This document shows, one piece after another, positions 34,005 to 45,559 of a stretch of 64,000 nt of DNA. The position numbers and the translations under genes were made by a program. The notes under the pieces are model-generated. The model had not been told where the DNA came from. It did not search any database and saw nothing but the letters and a program-made list of their open reading frames with translations. The stretch is from Nageia nagi (Eukaryota; Pinophyta), in assembly GCA_050084985.1 (NCBI GenBank), contig JBITNC010000001.1, positions 31,186,001 to 31,250,000 of the forward strand, written 5' to 3'. Each line of letters starts with the position of its first letter. Positions within the stretch are counted from its first letter, which is position 1.

Positions 34005-36465
34005 TTAAATTTTATGTTGTAAAGTTTGACATTTATTTGTATTATGTCCTTTTTGCCTATGATAAGCACAAAATTCATTTTCCTTATACCATTTACTTCT
34101 TTTAGCATTAGGATTTTTAGGTTTTATATCAGGTAATTTAATCATACCATTATCATGTAATTTTTTAAGTATTTCAACTAATGGTTCTGATAATGGGGTA
34201 AAATTTCTTTTAGGCTTAGGTTCAACATTTTCTTCGATTTTTGAAGCTTGACCAGAATTTTCTGTCATGGCTATTTGATTATTTTGTGGTTGTTTAGTAC
34301 TATTTTCATATTGATTACCCTTTTTGTATTCTTTTTTCTTGAGTTTTAGTTCTCCATCTTGAATTTTAACTCTCTGTATAACTACTACCTGAGCAATAGC
34401 TTCTTCAAAAGTTCTATGTTGTTGAATTTGGAGAACATTGGCTATTGGTATTAAATAACTTTGACTAAATAATTTAACCAATTCCTCTTGTGGTATTGTA
34501 TAAGGCATACTAGTGAGTATAGCTCACCATCTTGAGATGTAATCTTGCATAATCTCATCAGAAAACTATTGTAATCTTGTAAGATCAGTAATTGAAGATC
34601 TTTCTTTAATATTGATTCTAAAATGTTCTAGAAATTGATTAGCCAATTGTTCGAATGTATATAAACTATGTATGGGTAAACTATTATACCAATCTAAAGC
34701 TTAACCTATGAGTGTCATAGGAAATATACGTAACATTAATGAGTCATCATTAGCTATTTGATAACTAGAAAATATAAATTTTCTCAAGTGTTCTTTGGGG
34801 TCTTCTCTTCCCTTAAATGATTCTATTTTAGGAAATTCAAACCTATATGGTAGTTTCTTTTTTGGAACACTTGGATGAATAGGTTCATTGCAAATATTTT
34901 TATAATTTAACTTTTGAAGTCCTTGAACATTCATTTCTCAATTTATAAAATCCTTCATAAAGTCTTCTAACTCTTTGTTGGTTCTACGACCTTGAGTGTG
35001 TCTATGATATCTTCGAGTATTTGGATCCTTTTCCGAAATTGATATTGAAGTGTAAGACTCATAGTTAGAAGGAAACTTTGATGGTGGTGGAGGCAATATT
35101 TTAAGAGGTGAATGTCATCACAGAATAGGGATTCTAGGAGGTTTTTGGGATATACCTTTTCCATATAGATCTTTTCCTTTGTAATCAGGTTGTCTTATTT
35201 GATTTTGGGTTTGTTCAACCCAACTTTTAATGGAATATTGTTTTCGTTTATCATATAATTTTTGTAGTTCTAGTTCTTTATCCATTTCCTTTTGTAATAA
35301 AATGGCTATCTCTTTATCCATCACTTCTTGTTTATCTAAGTAGGGATTCTGATATCTTTGTATTTGACTTCCTTCAGGAGTTTTAGGTTTCAGATTTTTT
35401 ATTTTTTGATATTCATCCCATGTCTTTGTTTTTCTTTCTCTATACGTAGATATTGTTCCCTTCTTATTTTTCATTCTCTAATTCTTTAAGTTGTAATTCC
35501 TGTAAACGAAGTTGAATCTCATGTTCTTTACAAAGTCTTTTCTTTTCTTATTCTAGGAATTCATTTCTTTCTTTGTTTACTTGTTCTTATTCTATGAATT
35601 TCTTTTTATCTCTAAGAAGTTTATCTTCCATTTCTTTTAATTTATTTTCTTGTTCTTGAATTTTAATGAATTCGTCAATTTTTCTATTTTCTTCCTTTAG
35701 AAGATATTGCATCTCTATGGCCTTTTTAATATCATTAGCATATATTTCCATGAATTTTTGACCAGCTTTTGTTTTATATAATCATCGTTCTTCTAGTTCT
35801 TCATAAGAAGGTATCTCTTCTATTTTGAACTTAGATGTCCTTCTATGTAATCCTCCCTTTGAAGAATAAGATTTCTCCGTTTGCTTCATTGAAGGAGCTC
35901 TTTATGATAAATTACTTGTAGGTATTGATACTTCATTTTTTCCTAATTCGAGAGATTTATGAGAAAAAGAAGATCCCTCTTTTCGAATTAAAGAACTTAC
36001 TTTTCAACCATCTAATAATAGACAAATGACTCTTTCATATTTAACTTTATATGGCTCAATCTTTGGTACCGCTATGGTTTCAGCCCAAGATTTATCCTCG
36101 TCTATTTCTAAGTTATCATGCCTATGATTTAGTTTTTCGACATCTCCCGGTAAACTAGAAGACATCTTAGGAATAGTCTTGTGATTAGCTAGGTGACGAT
36201 AAATTTCAATTAACTCTTCATCTAACACTTGCATTCTAGCCTTGGTAATAGGATCTTCTATACTTTGTCTTTGCAATCTAGATTGATCATAACCCCAATC
36301 CCAATCTTTATTTTCATAATGAACTACTCGTGGATCTGATTCATCTAAAGGAGGTGGCCTCCTAACTGAATACTCTATCAGATCCATATTGTTTGGATCT
36401 ATTTCTTGTATTTCAAATGGGTGTTCTCACATTTTCTTAGCGATCATACTTCTAGTTTGAACCAT
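34005..36465 (-). pseudogene. Level 2 large gag polyprotein
   Basis: Probable start Met at 36465 (MVQTRSMIAKKM, then a stop). The first block is 36387-36004 (MDLIEYSVRRPPPLDESDPR). A Lys/Glu-rich coiled-coil region runs about 36000-35480, then a basic region to 35118. The Retrotrans_gag core lies about 34900-34500 (RFEFPKIESFKGREDPKEHL, LDWYNSLPIHSLYTFEQLAN). A CCHC knuckle CAYHRQKGHNTNKC sits near 34030-34075, all four ligands kept. Total length is about 820 codons with roughly eight stops or frame changes. Long gags with N-terminal extensions occur in Ogre/Tat-type elements. Confidence 0.82.
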
Positions 36466-38370
36466 TTTTTAGATATTATAAACAAGCATCGTAAAAAAGA
36501 AACCCTATTTTTATCTTTTATATTATGTTTCTGAGAAAACAATTTAATGCATAAACATCCTATATGCAAACTTACTTTTAACAATGTGATTATCTTTTTT
36601 AACTTTTTCACATATTTTTAATGTCTGAGTTAAATGAATGATATGGGTTGTTTATTTTTAATCTTTTTAATTTTCTTAGTTTGTTTTGACTAGTCAAGTG
36701 TTAAACAAGGTAGGTTGGGTAATTCTAAGTAATGTTTACAAGTTTCTATGGCTTTTGGCTTGGTTCTAGATGAGTCTCTTTTTTTACTCCTATCTAAAGG
36801 AAAGTTACCTTGGTCATCACCTCCAAGTGTAACTGGCTCTATGGCTTCAAGTGTGTTATGTCAGTGGGTAAAAAGAAGTAAGAATTAACGGTTGGTAGTG
36901 ACATCCAACTCATCAATGTTCAATTATTCCTTCAAGGCCTTATGAAATGCATTTAAACAAGTAAAGTACATTTATGCATACTTCCCTCCCGAACATTCAT
37001 GTCCATTTACTTATCTTATTTTAATGTGATACAATCAAAAGTTTATTTTAAGTGAATCTTGACCATAATAAACCTCGTTGTTCTTTTTTAATTATAATGT
37101 GATTCATTATCCAACCTCTTAATGACATTCATTAACCCCTTCCAACTATGGAAGTTTTATATGTGATAAATTTCCTCTTCTTACTAGTCACATATCTCTT
37201 CGACCTCCAATGGAGTGGTAAGAGCAGACTGAGTAAAAAGCCATTAAGTGTAGATAAATTAATTAAGTGAGGTTCAATTACTCCTCCAAGAGTCACATAT
37301 CCCTTTAACCTCCAATGGAGTGGTAAGGGTAGACATCTTTAAGAGTGTTAATGTGAAGTATATTTCCAAATAAGATGTGAATAAATTTTACCTCTTTCAC
37401 TTAACTTATTTCTGATCACTTAAGATCGCTTGAAGCGCAAAAGTGAGAGCATACTTTGTTAAGTGAAAGTACTTAGTGTATTCGAATCCCTCCAATTTGT
37501 TAACCTTTTAATATGATTTATACTACCAAAAACTTGATTTATTTTCCTTAAGTTCATTCCCTTTAATGTGATTCATTTACCCCTTCCAATTATGGAAGTA
37601 TTATGTGTAGCAAATTACCTCCTCTTACTAGTCACATATCCCTTCGACCTCCAATGGAGTGGTAAGGGAAAACTTGGTAAGAGGTCATTATGTATGGATA
37701 AATTAACCAAATTAATGATAGTATGAATGTGAAAGAAAAGAAGAATTAATTACTCCTTCTTATCAGGTCTATTCTGGTCACCTTAGATCGCATGAAGAGC
37801 AAAGGGAGAGCATAAGTAGACAAGATAAAAAGTATTAATATGTACGTACCCTTCACCCAAAATATGAAAATAAATACATAACATTATACATAAAATAAAT
37901 TAATAAAAAATATGCATTTAATCTTTTCTACCCATTCTTATATGCATTCTAGGCAAAGGAATCACATTCAAAAGTATCCTTCCATTTTAACAATATATTA
38001 TATATTTATTTATATTATATATATATATTATATATATTTATATATATATTTAGAAATGACAAAAGGAGACAAAATGACCTGGAGTATGAGTTACTGGCAT
38101 TTAAATAGAGATCACTGGCATTTATTCTAAGTCACCGATGTTCGATTCCATTCGCTAGCATTTAGTTTGGATTACTTTGTAAATCGTTGGTGTTCCTTTT
38201 GAGTCATCGGCATCCGATTCCAATCGTTGGCATTTCTACAACAGATTTCCTAAAAAGCACAGAATGTAAAATTTAAAATTAGTATATGGAAAAATTCAAA
38301 TAAACCAGATAACAGAAAGATAAAATCATTTTTAACATAAATAAAAAACCTCCCTATCAATAACAGAAGG
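36466..38370 (-). other. Leader of level 2 with internal repeats
   Basis: Noncoding 1.9 kb between primer site and gag. A block of about 135 bp at 37128-37262 recurs at 37569-37703 (shared CTTACTAGTCACATATC and CGACCTCCAATGGAGTGGTA). A shorter third copy of the latter is at about 37279-37335. A TA-rich microsatellite lies at 37995-38055, and a run of ~20-bp CACTGGCATTT-type repeats at 38088-38245. Confidence 0.7.
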
Positions 38371-38388
38371 GCCCTCCTTCTAGCACCA
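38371..38388 (-). other. Primer binding site of level 2
   Basis: On the minus strand TGGTGCTAGAAGGAGGGC begins three bases after the 5' LTR. The TGGTG start fits a tRNA 3' CCA end. It is not the initiator-Met site used by the copia elements here; I cannot name the tRNA with confidence. Confidence 0.65.
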
Positions 38389-38391
38389 GAA

Positions 38392-39239
38392 TGTAGCAGT
38401 GAAAATAGAGCTAGAATGTAGAATAACATGAAATGCAATTATTCTTAAATCTTAATTGAATCTCAAATTATGTAAAATAGATAGAAATGCTATAATTATA
38501 AATTGATATTGATTTTTAGCTCAAACTACAATTTACCCTTGGAAGGGACTTTTACAAATGCCATTTGCCAAAATGAGGGTATTAGATCTTCATTATTTTT
38601 GATTTGCTTGCTTCTCTCCTTGATATGGACAACCTATAAATCCTACACACATGCAAAAGATAATAACATCAAAGCATCTATGTATGACATGTATTGAATT
38701 GAAACTAGCATAAAACAATAAAAGGTATGAGCTCACAAAATTTTGGCAGCATTACCCTACTTCAAAATTGGGTCAAGATTTAGTCCCTATTGCTTTGGAT
38801 TGGCTTGTATTTATAGATTTTGGGTGAGATGTTCTAAGGCTGGTAAGGAGAAGTGAAAAGCCACCATAGGTCATAACTGACCCCCTCTATCCACATCATC
38901 TTGAAAGTTGAAACATTTCAACTTTCTCTTACTATTTTGGTTTCTTATTCGGTTGTTACAGAGTCACCAGCGATTGCTAGATGGATGTCGGTGATCACCT
39001 CAAAACATCGATGATTGTTTTGGGTCATTGGTGACTAGTTTTCAATTTTTGTAACAATGTTAAAATGACCACCAAATAGCCAATTTTACCAAAAAAGAGT
39101 CATGTGACTACCCGTTTTGCATGTACTCGATGGAAGCTATCCAATAATATGGTTTTTTAAACCTATTTTATATTGTTGTGAAGAGTTATGATTATTTCAA
39201 TGTTTAGTAGTTAAAAAGGGACATTTTTAGGTGTCTACA
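38392..39239 (-). repeat. 5' LTR of level 2
   Basis: 848 bp, uninterrupted, from TGTAGCAGTG to GTGTCTACA on the plus strand (TGTAGACACC...CTGCTACA in element sense). It aligns over its whole length with 12000-12113 plus 21631-22369. Confidence 0.93.
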
Positions 39240-39244
39240 ATGAT
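39240..39244. repeat. Target site duplication ATGAT, right copy
   Basis: Direct repeat of 11995-11999. The level 1 coding frame resumes in phase at 39245. Confidence 0.9.
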
Positions 39245-40690
39245 GATGAAGAGGAAGATATGAATTTGATGTGGCCTTGTGAAGAGGCTTGTGAAACTCT
39301 CATGGAAGGGAGTAAAGTGGATAAAGAATACTTCATGGAGGAATCTTATGAAGAATGCCTAATGGAGAAGGCATATTGTAAAAAATGTCTCATGAAGGAG
39401 GCATGTCATGAAGAGTGTCTCATGAAGATGACACCATCTCAGAAATTTGTGGATTCAAATCATTGATCACAAATCATTCTCATGGAAGAGAATGTTGAAG
39501 ACAAGGAGCATTGTTGGCTCCCTTATGATGAAGACCACTCACATGGAGTGTAGAAAAATGAAGAGTGCTCCATGGAGGAGGCATATGATGTTTGTCTTAA
39601 AGAGGCAATATGGGATAATGATCCAAGAGAGATCATTGATGAAGATGAGATGAAGGCTATTAACTTCATCCTCAATGGAGAAGACCACTTATCAAGAGTG
39701 GAGAATGAAGATGACTATCTCAAGGGGGAGATGGAAGATAATGAGATAGCCATTAATGGACTTCATGGTGAAATGGAGGCATCAAAAGATCTTGAGAGTT
39801 GTTTTATAAAGGCAACAATATACAAAGAGGAACCATGGGAATTCCTTATCATGAATGAAGAAATGATTTCTTTAAAAGCAACATCAAAGGAAAGATTAAT
39901 GTGGATATCTACTCACCAAAACATCATTAGAGGAAACGATTTCTTATTTTTTGGCTTATTTGCTAATGCTACTAATGAATGTTTGCTAATCAAATGTGTG
40001 AAGGATAGGTTTAAGGCTATGGAGAATGGAGGAGAATGTCTTATCAAGGCATTGCTTGAGGATTGCATCATGGAGACAACATTGAAGAGTCTTCCTTGGG
40101 AGAAGACATTTATGAAAAACTTGGGTCATGTGGATCCAAATGATGATTGTAAAATCTTAGTAAGGTGTGATTTTTTGAGTGAAACTTTGTGTGAGGAGCA
40201 ACATTTGGTTGCATATGTAATAAGCCAATGTGTGGCTTTCTATTGTTTGAAAGTGTGTGTAGAAGTTTATGAGAGAGTACTATGGTACAAGTATTATTGT
40301 GAGATGATGAATACATACTCATGTGGAGTATGGATATGTAATGATGTAAAAGATGATGATGTAAAAGCATGGTTTGAAGACCATCCAAGAGATGAAAGAG
40401 AGTGGTTGATTAAAATCACATATAGAGAGACTTTTGTTGAAGGGGGAGCTTCTCAACAAAAGGAGGCACTCAATGAAGGAGCAACATCAACAACAATGAA
40501 GAAGATTCCACACAACAAGTGGAAGGAATGCCCACATTATACTTTTCAAAAATTTGATTTCCTATTAATTAATTGGAGGAAACACAAATTGTTTTCTTCC
40601 AACTATTTGATGTCTAAAGAACTCTTTGCATTCCTTAGCATCAAGGGGGAGTATGTTGGAAATAATTCTAACATGATTCCTAAGTCCTAA
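39245..40690 (+). pseudogene. Unrecognised C-terminal part of the level 1 coding frame, acidic and Cys/Met-rich
   Basis: Continues the frame from 11999. It opens acidic, then has a ten-residue repeat about three times at 39348-39435 (xEECLMxxAx pattern, including CKKCLMK). TGA at 39464 and TAG at 39551 are the only stops before a 378-codon open stretch ending TAA/TAG at 40690, which is the longest open frame in the window. That stretch is rich in Glu, Cys, Met and Trp, with a hydrophobic Cys-rich core (YVISQCVAFYCLKVCVEVYE, about 40215-40275) and a basic tail. It runs through the polypurine tract into the 3' LTR. No pol motif, knuckle consensus or signal peptide is visible. Function unknown. 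Confidence 0.7.
40643..40653 (+). other. Polypurine tract of nest level 1
   Basis: AAGGGGGAGTA directly before the right LTR start TGTTGGAA. It is inside the long coding frame. Confidence 0.85.
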
Positions 40691-40937
40691 GTTATTAGGA
40701 TTAATTAATTAGGACTAAAGTATTTTCCTAAGTATCTAGGTCTAAGTATTTATTAGTTTATTGTTATAACAAGTAATTTGTCATGTAGTGATCTAAGGGT
40801 GATACGTATAGTGTGAGTTTTTTATTATGGTCATGAGAATATTATTCTCAACTTCTTATCTTGTCTTGTAATGGCTTTCTTAAGCCTATATATGTAACTC
40901 ATTTTGATGAACAATATAGAACATTTTGGTTCTCTCA
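40654..40937 (+). repeat. Right (3') LTR of nest level 1
   Basis: 284 bp, nearly identical to 9642-9926, ending TCTCTCA, followed by the target duplication TGGTT (40938-40942). Confidence 0.93.
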
Positions 40938-40942
40938 TGGTT

Positions 40943-41590
40943 AACAAATATTAGGATTAATATTATGGAATTTTGTAGTACTATAAATGCAATTTTAAGT
41001 ATAAGGATTGAGATACACTCTAAAAGGTTTATAATTAGGCCCTTCATAGATAGTAAATTTCCATCCCATGGGGAAGCTTGTTCAAGATAAAGGTAGAGGG
41101 ATGATTACACAAATATTTCCATTGAGTTATAAAGGGATGGATAAGAAGAATTAGAGGAATTAACAAATTTTATCACATCATATAGGAGTGTTTGAAGAAC
41201 CAAAAGGATTTCCATCCATAAACCTCAGGATCATGCTATATAACTTTTCCTTAGAAGATAAAAACCAATTATTCAATCTTATTAATACTGTTATCTACAA
41301 AAAGGTAATATTAACAAAATTATGTACAAGATATTGGAAGAGAATATCATTTGAATAAGTGCAAGTAAATATTCTTATCTTGTATTATTATTTCACAAGA
41401 ATGATATATCTTGACACTTATGCCTAAATTTTAGAGCTCTAAAAATATTCATAACTAAGGAAAACTTTTCAATTCCTATCATTGATGAGATTTTGGATGA
41501 ACTTCATGGGGAAAAGTATTTTTCAAAATTAGATTTGTAGTCTCAATATCATCAAAGCATAATGTTTATATGTGTTTTGGTATCACCTAG
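40943..41590 (+). pseudogene. RT N-terminal half of the old gypsy relic that hosts the nest
   Basis: Directly continues the protease interrupted at 9641 (NIRINIMEF after QWL). Then FEEPKGFPSINLR near 41192, the RT entry YSYLVLLFHKNDIS, and FSIPIIDEILDELHGEKYFS with KLDL-stop-SQYHQ near 41490-41555, all landmarks of chromovirus-like gypsy RT. It breaks off near 41575. The missing RT end may be represented by the plus-strand remains at 49880-50880, after the second Tat-type element. Confidence 0.72.
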
Positions 41591-42489
41591 GGTTTTACTC
41601 TAAATGAACTAAAAGCACATAAACATTTATTATATGATTTATATAAGATAATTAACTCAAATAAACATAAATGAATAAGGTATATAATGGTGTAGTAATA
41701 GAATAATGAAATTACATTGATGTCAAGATGTAAAATGAAGCTACATGAAATAAAGAGAAAAGGAAAACACCTATGTGACTTTACCTATGTCAAGGTCAAG
41801 GATATAATGGAATAACTTGTCAAAGAGTATTGACCTTGCTATACAAACCCTAAGGAAAATTGTAAAAGAAATACTAGCATAGGTGTAGATCTCTAAGAGC
41901 TCAATGTACATGCAAACATTAGCACAAATGTGAATGATCATGAAGAATGGGGTTCATCAACAAGTATCAATGATATTAGAGTTGATGAAAATTCAAATTG
42001 ATCATATGGTTGTGAAAGTGGATAACAAATATTTTTTTGAGTGGTAACAAGATTCCAATCTTAATAAGTGATATTTAAAAACACCCAAGAGTAGGGTACC
42101 AGCTATTGAGATGTAATCTTGATATGCTTTCCCTAAGTTATGGATACTTACATTTATATCAAGAATGATTCACCATTTTACCCCTTAAATATTAGTTGAA
42201 TCCATACCAATGTACCTAATATAAAGCATAAGAATACAACCTAAAAAATATGTGATAATAAGGTAAAATATGACAAAAATATGATTAAAGGTATGTGTAA
42301 ATTTATACCTAAGTGGGACCATAATAAGGGGACCACTTTTAGGTGTAAAAATATGAACCCCTTTATAAGTATAATTAAATTTAATCTTAAAATTATATTA
42401 TGCTTGCAAAGAAGTAAAGGTAAAGAGAAGAAAAAATTAACACTTCCCTAGTTTAGCTATCCGAATCATTAAGGATTTGATGATGTATA
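41573..42489 (-). repeat. 3' LTR of the second Tat-type element
   Basis: Bounded on the right by TTGCCCCCTCTTTTCC, a polypurine tract on the minus strand. The left edge is set only by where the host RT stops. Blocks such as GAGTGGTAACAAGATTCCAA and TAGGGTACCAGCTATT recur, diverged, at 54520-54600. Confidence 0.5.
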
Positions 42490-42506
42490 TTGCCCCCTCT
42501 TTTCCT

Positions 42507-43989
42507 TGGTTGTGAGATGTAATGGATTTCATGTAGTAAAATCAAACAAAATCAAATAATGAAACCTAAAAATGAGAGGCACACACTTTCAAGCACTTAT
42601 GTGATTGTTAACTTATAAAAGATATAGTAATGGTAGTAAAAGAGAATATCATAGCATTTCATGAATGATATAGAAATAATGGAGCAAGGATCAAATTAGT
42701 ATAATATGCATACATAATATTGATAACACCAAATACATAAATACTCAATGTTTCATTCTTATATGCATACATAATAAATAATGATAAAGGTGTGTAAACA
42801 TCATCATGGCATACATGCCCCATTCCTAGATGAAACATATGCAATCATAACCATATATGTTAACATCTTCATGAGGTACATGCCCCATTCATAGATGAAA
42901 TATATGAATAAGGAATAATAATATGGTGATGGTTAGTTGAGAACCAACTAACAAAGATGACTCAAGGATGGATGTTTATTGAGACCCAACTAGAAAAGGT
43001 GAATCAAATACATGGTTAGCTTGAATATTTTCCAACCATATTATGTAATCTAGTGGCCATCATCATGAGGTACATGCCCCATTCTTATATGTGACTAAGG
43101 GATGATTGGTTTCAATATTTTCCAATCATGCATGATTATAGTACCAATGATAATGTGTTCATTATATTGATGATTAGTTTAGTCCCAATTACTAGGATAA
43201 CCTAAGAAAAATGATTGGTTTAGTCTTAACCAAATGATTAAAAGTAGTGATGGTTATTTAATTTACATCCAACAATGACATGATGTGCTAAACATGATAA
43301 TGAATTATGAAATGATTGAATTAAAATAATGAATGTAAAGGTGAGAGAGTAGAAAATGATACCTACACTTACCTATGATGAACAATATGATTTCTTGTAA
43401 AAATATTAGCATGGGTGCTAATGTTAACACAGGCATGAAAGATATCATAGATGCTAACATGTTGATTTAGACCCTATAATTATTTTGAGATTGAGGTATG
43501 ATTTATCTAATGGTTTTGGCTTATATATGATATCTGATAATGACATAAGTTTATCTATGGTATCATATACATGATTAATTGGACCAATATTGTTAGTCTC
43601 ACTTGATATCTAAAGTTACCACATGGTTTATGTACCTTGATTATGACTACTAATCTTGTAATTTTTATTTTAGCCTAAAATATACTAAGGCAACCAACAT
43701 GAGCATTGGGATGATTAATGAATTTTTCATAGAGAGATAGCATGGGCACTTGCTTAATAGAACATAAATAGAGCTAGGATCATGATACTTGATCTCTATG
43801 CTAATGATTGACTAAAGGATTACCCTATAAACTATGTGAAAATCTTCCCTTATGCATAAAAGGGCTTGAGATTATTTGCATTGGTTTAGAATTTGTTGAT
43901 TTTCCTATTAAATATTACCAATCTATAGGCACTATTTGAATACTTGATCTTAATTATGTAGGAACTAATCTAATTAGTCTCAAAATTGC
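42507..43989. other. 3' spacer of the second Tat-type element
   Basis: Noncoding, AT-rich. GAGGTACATGCCCCATTC-like repeats occur near 42805, 42871 and 43066. A run with TTAGCATGGGTGCTAATG lies at 43406-43460. No ORF or hairpin clearly comparable to the level 2 element. Confidence 0.5.
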
Positions 43990-44900
43990 CTTTATCTTTC
44001 TTTTTAGCCTCTGACTTGTGATTGTTCTTCTTGAGTACTAAATCACCCTTAATGACAGTATCTCTACCTCTAATGGTAATACTACCTAATTTCCATAGAT
44101 AAATTGAAAATGGAGTGTAACCTGTAGCTAATCTAATACTTGTTCTATATGTCCATAATGTAAATATAAGCTATGAATGCCAATCTCTATGATTTTTCTT
44201 AACTATCTTGCATAAGATGTTGAAAATTATCTCATTGATTACTTCTACCTGTCCATTGAATTGTGTATAGTAGGTTGATGAGAATATTTTCTTAATTTTA
44301 AAACTTTTACAAAATTACTTGACTTGTTTATTTCTAAAATTCTTTCCATGATCCATGATGACATGAGATGGAATACCAAATCTAGCTATGATGTTTATAA
44401 TCATGAATTTTGTAATTTGAGAACCTTTAGAGGATCTAAAATGTACAACTTATGCCCATTTTGTAAAATATTTTATAAAAACTAGGATGAATGTTTGTCC
44501 CTCACTAGATTTGGGATTGATAAAATAAATTAAATCCAAGATCCAAATAATAAAGGGCCAAGGTGATATCATTATGGCTAATTCACTTGAAGGAGCCTAT
44601 TTAAAGTTAGCATGCTTTTAACACTTTTCACATTTTTGAACATGTAAAATGCAATTCTTTTCCATAAATTGCTAATAATAACCTAGTATTAAAATATTAT
44701 GATAAATAGGTTTACCATTTAAATGATACCCATTTATGCTATTATGTACTTATTCTATAGCTTTATTTGCTTTAGTTTCATTTAGACATCTAAGAAAAGT
44801 ACCATCAAATGATCTTTTATAAAGAATATCACCAATAGTGATATTCCTTGTAGCCATGCATTTCAACCTTCATTTAAGGAACTTGGAGAAACATGAATCT
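43990..44900 (-). pseudogene. Integrase of the second Tat-type element
   Basis: Minus-strand fragments: IIGDILYKRSFDGTFLRCLN, QKCEKC, WPFIIWILDLIYFINPKSSE, YFTKWA, SHVIMDHGKNFRNKQVK and FSSTYYTQFNGQVEVINEII, then LVLKKNNHKS. The first Asp (LDLI) is kept. The second catalytic block reads MDHGKNF where TDNGKNF is expected, so Asp is retained. Many stops. Confidence 0.75.
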
Positions 44901-45029
44901 AGAATATTTACTTGCTTGAGGTAGTTATATATATCAGCATACCATGCATGGAATGGGATAATAACATATATAAATGGCTCTCTCTTGAAAAACCCTTGAA
45001 ATTCATCATCATTTAAAAAGGAACAATGT

Positions 45030-45545
45030 TTAAGGCTTCTTGATTTTGATTATGGTTTCCTCATTTTTAACTAAGATAATTGTTATTGCAAAAATATTTT
45101 CCATAGCATCTACAAATATTTTATTATTTCTTGTGATTGTCTCAAACTGAATCTGTATGAAGCACCTTTGAATAATTGTATCTACTATGTGTTTATATGG
45201 TTGCAACTTCTCATATTTTGTATTATAAGCATTATTGATTTGATTTATAAAAAGATATGAATCACTATAAAATTTCAACTTACTAATTCCAATATTGATA
45301 ATTTCCTCTAATCCCAACACTAAAACCTCATACTCATCCATGTTGTTTGTGCACTCAAAATTTAACTTGTAAACCATAGGAATCATACTACCTTCAAGAG
45401 ATACTAGCACAATTCCTACACCAACCCCTTGCAAATATTTGGAACTATCAAAGAATAGTTTCCACATATTACCCTTACACTTCTCAACTAGTGCCACAAG
45501 CTCATTCTTGTTACTATTTTCATCACATGGTGCTGTTACAAGCAT
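45030..45545 (-). pseudogene. Archaeal-type second RNase H of the second Tat-type element
   Basis: Open for 171 codons: KLFFDSSKYLQGVGVGIVLV, TNNMDEYEVLVLGLEEI, FYSDSYLFINQI and KIFVDAMENI. All four acidic catalytic positions are still present, which is notable in an otherwise heavily decayed element. Confidence 0.82.
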
Positions 45546-45559
45546 ATTATCTATAAACT

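Larger units (their letters stand above)
12000..39239 (-). mobile_element. Nest level 2: Tat-type (dual RNase H) Ty3/gypsy element with antisense PMD gene
   Basis: Minus-strand element with 848-bp LTRs, target duplication ATGAT and about 17.7 kb of its own sequence once the inner Sirevirus is removed. In its sense direction it has: 5' LTR (39239-38392), primer site, 1.9-kb leader, large gag, protease, long linker, RT, RNase H, a second archaeal-type RNase H, integrase, an unrecognised sense ORF, then on the opposite strand a PMD gene, polypurine tract and 3' LTR. Dual RNase H, large size and an antisense extra ORF are features reported for the plant Tat/Ogre clade. By eye the LTRs differ at about 50 positions, mostly transitions (about 6%). 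Confidence 0.9.
9642..40937 (+). mobile_element. Nest level 1: non-autonomous copia-like LTR element with short LTRs, split by level 2
   Basis: It has LTRs of 285 and 284 bp that are almost identical, a 5-bp target duplication TGGTT, a primer site TGGTATCAGAGC at 9929 and a polypurine tract at 40643. After removing the level 2 insertion (12000-39239 plus one ATGAT copy), the element is about 4 kb. It has no protease, integrase or RT, only one long coding frame beginning with a copia-type GAG (UBN2-like) region. It must have used proteins from another element. It resembles TR-GAG-type non-autonomous elements in layout, but the C-terminal coding region is not one I recognise. Confidence 0.88.

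Noticed and set aside
38503-38697. Short frame also present at 21633-21827
   Set aside because: Lies within the level 2 LTR pair and is duplicated only because the LTR is; no domain.
40110-40388. His/Ser-rich minus-strand frame
   Set aside because: Antisense shadow of the Cys-rich part of the level 1 frame; composition is explained by the sense strand.
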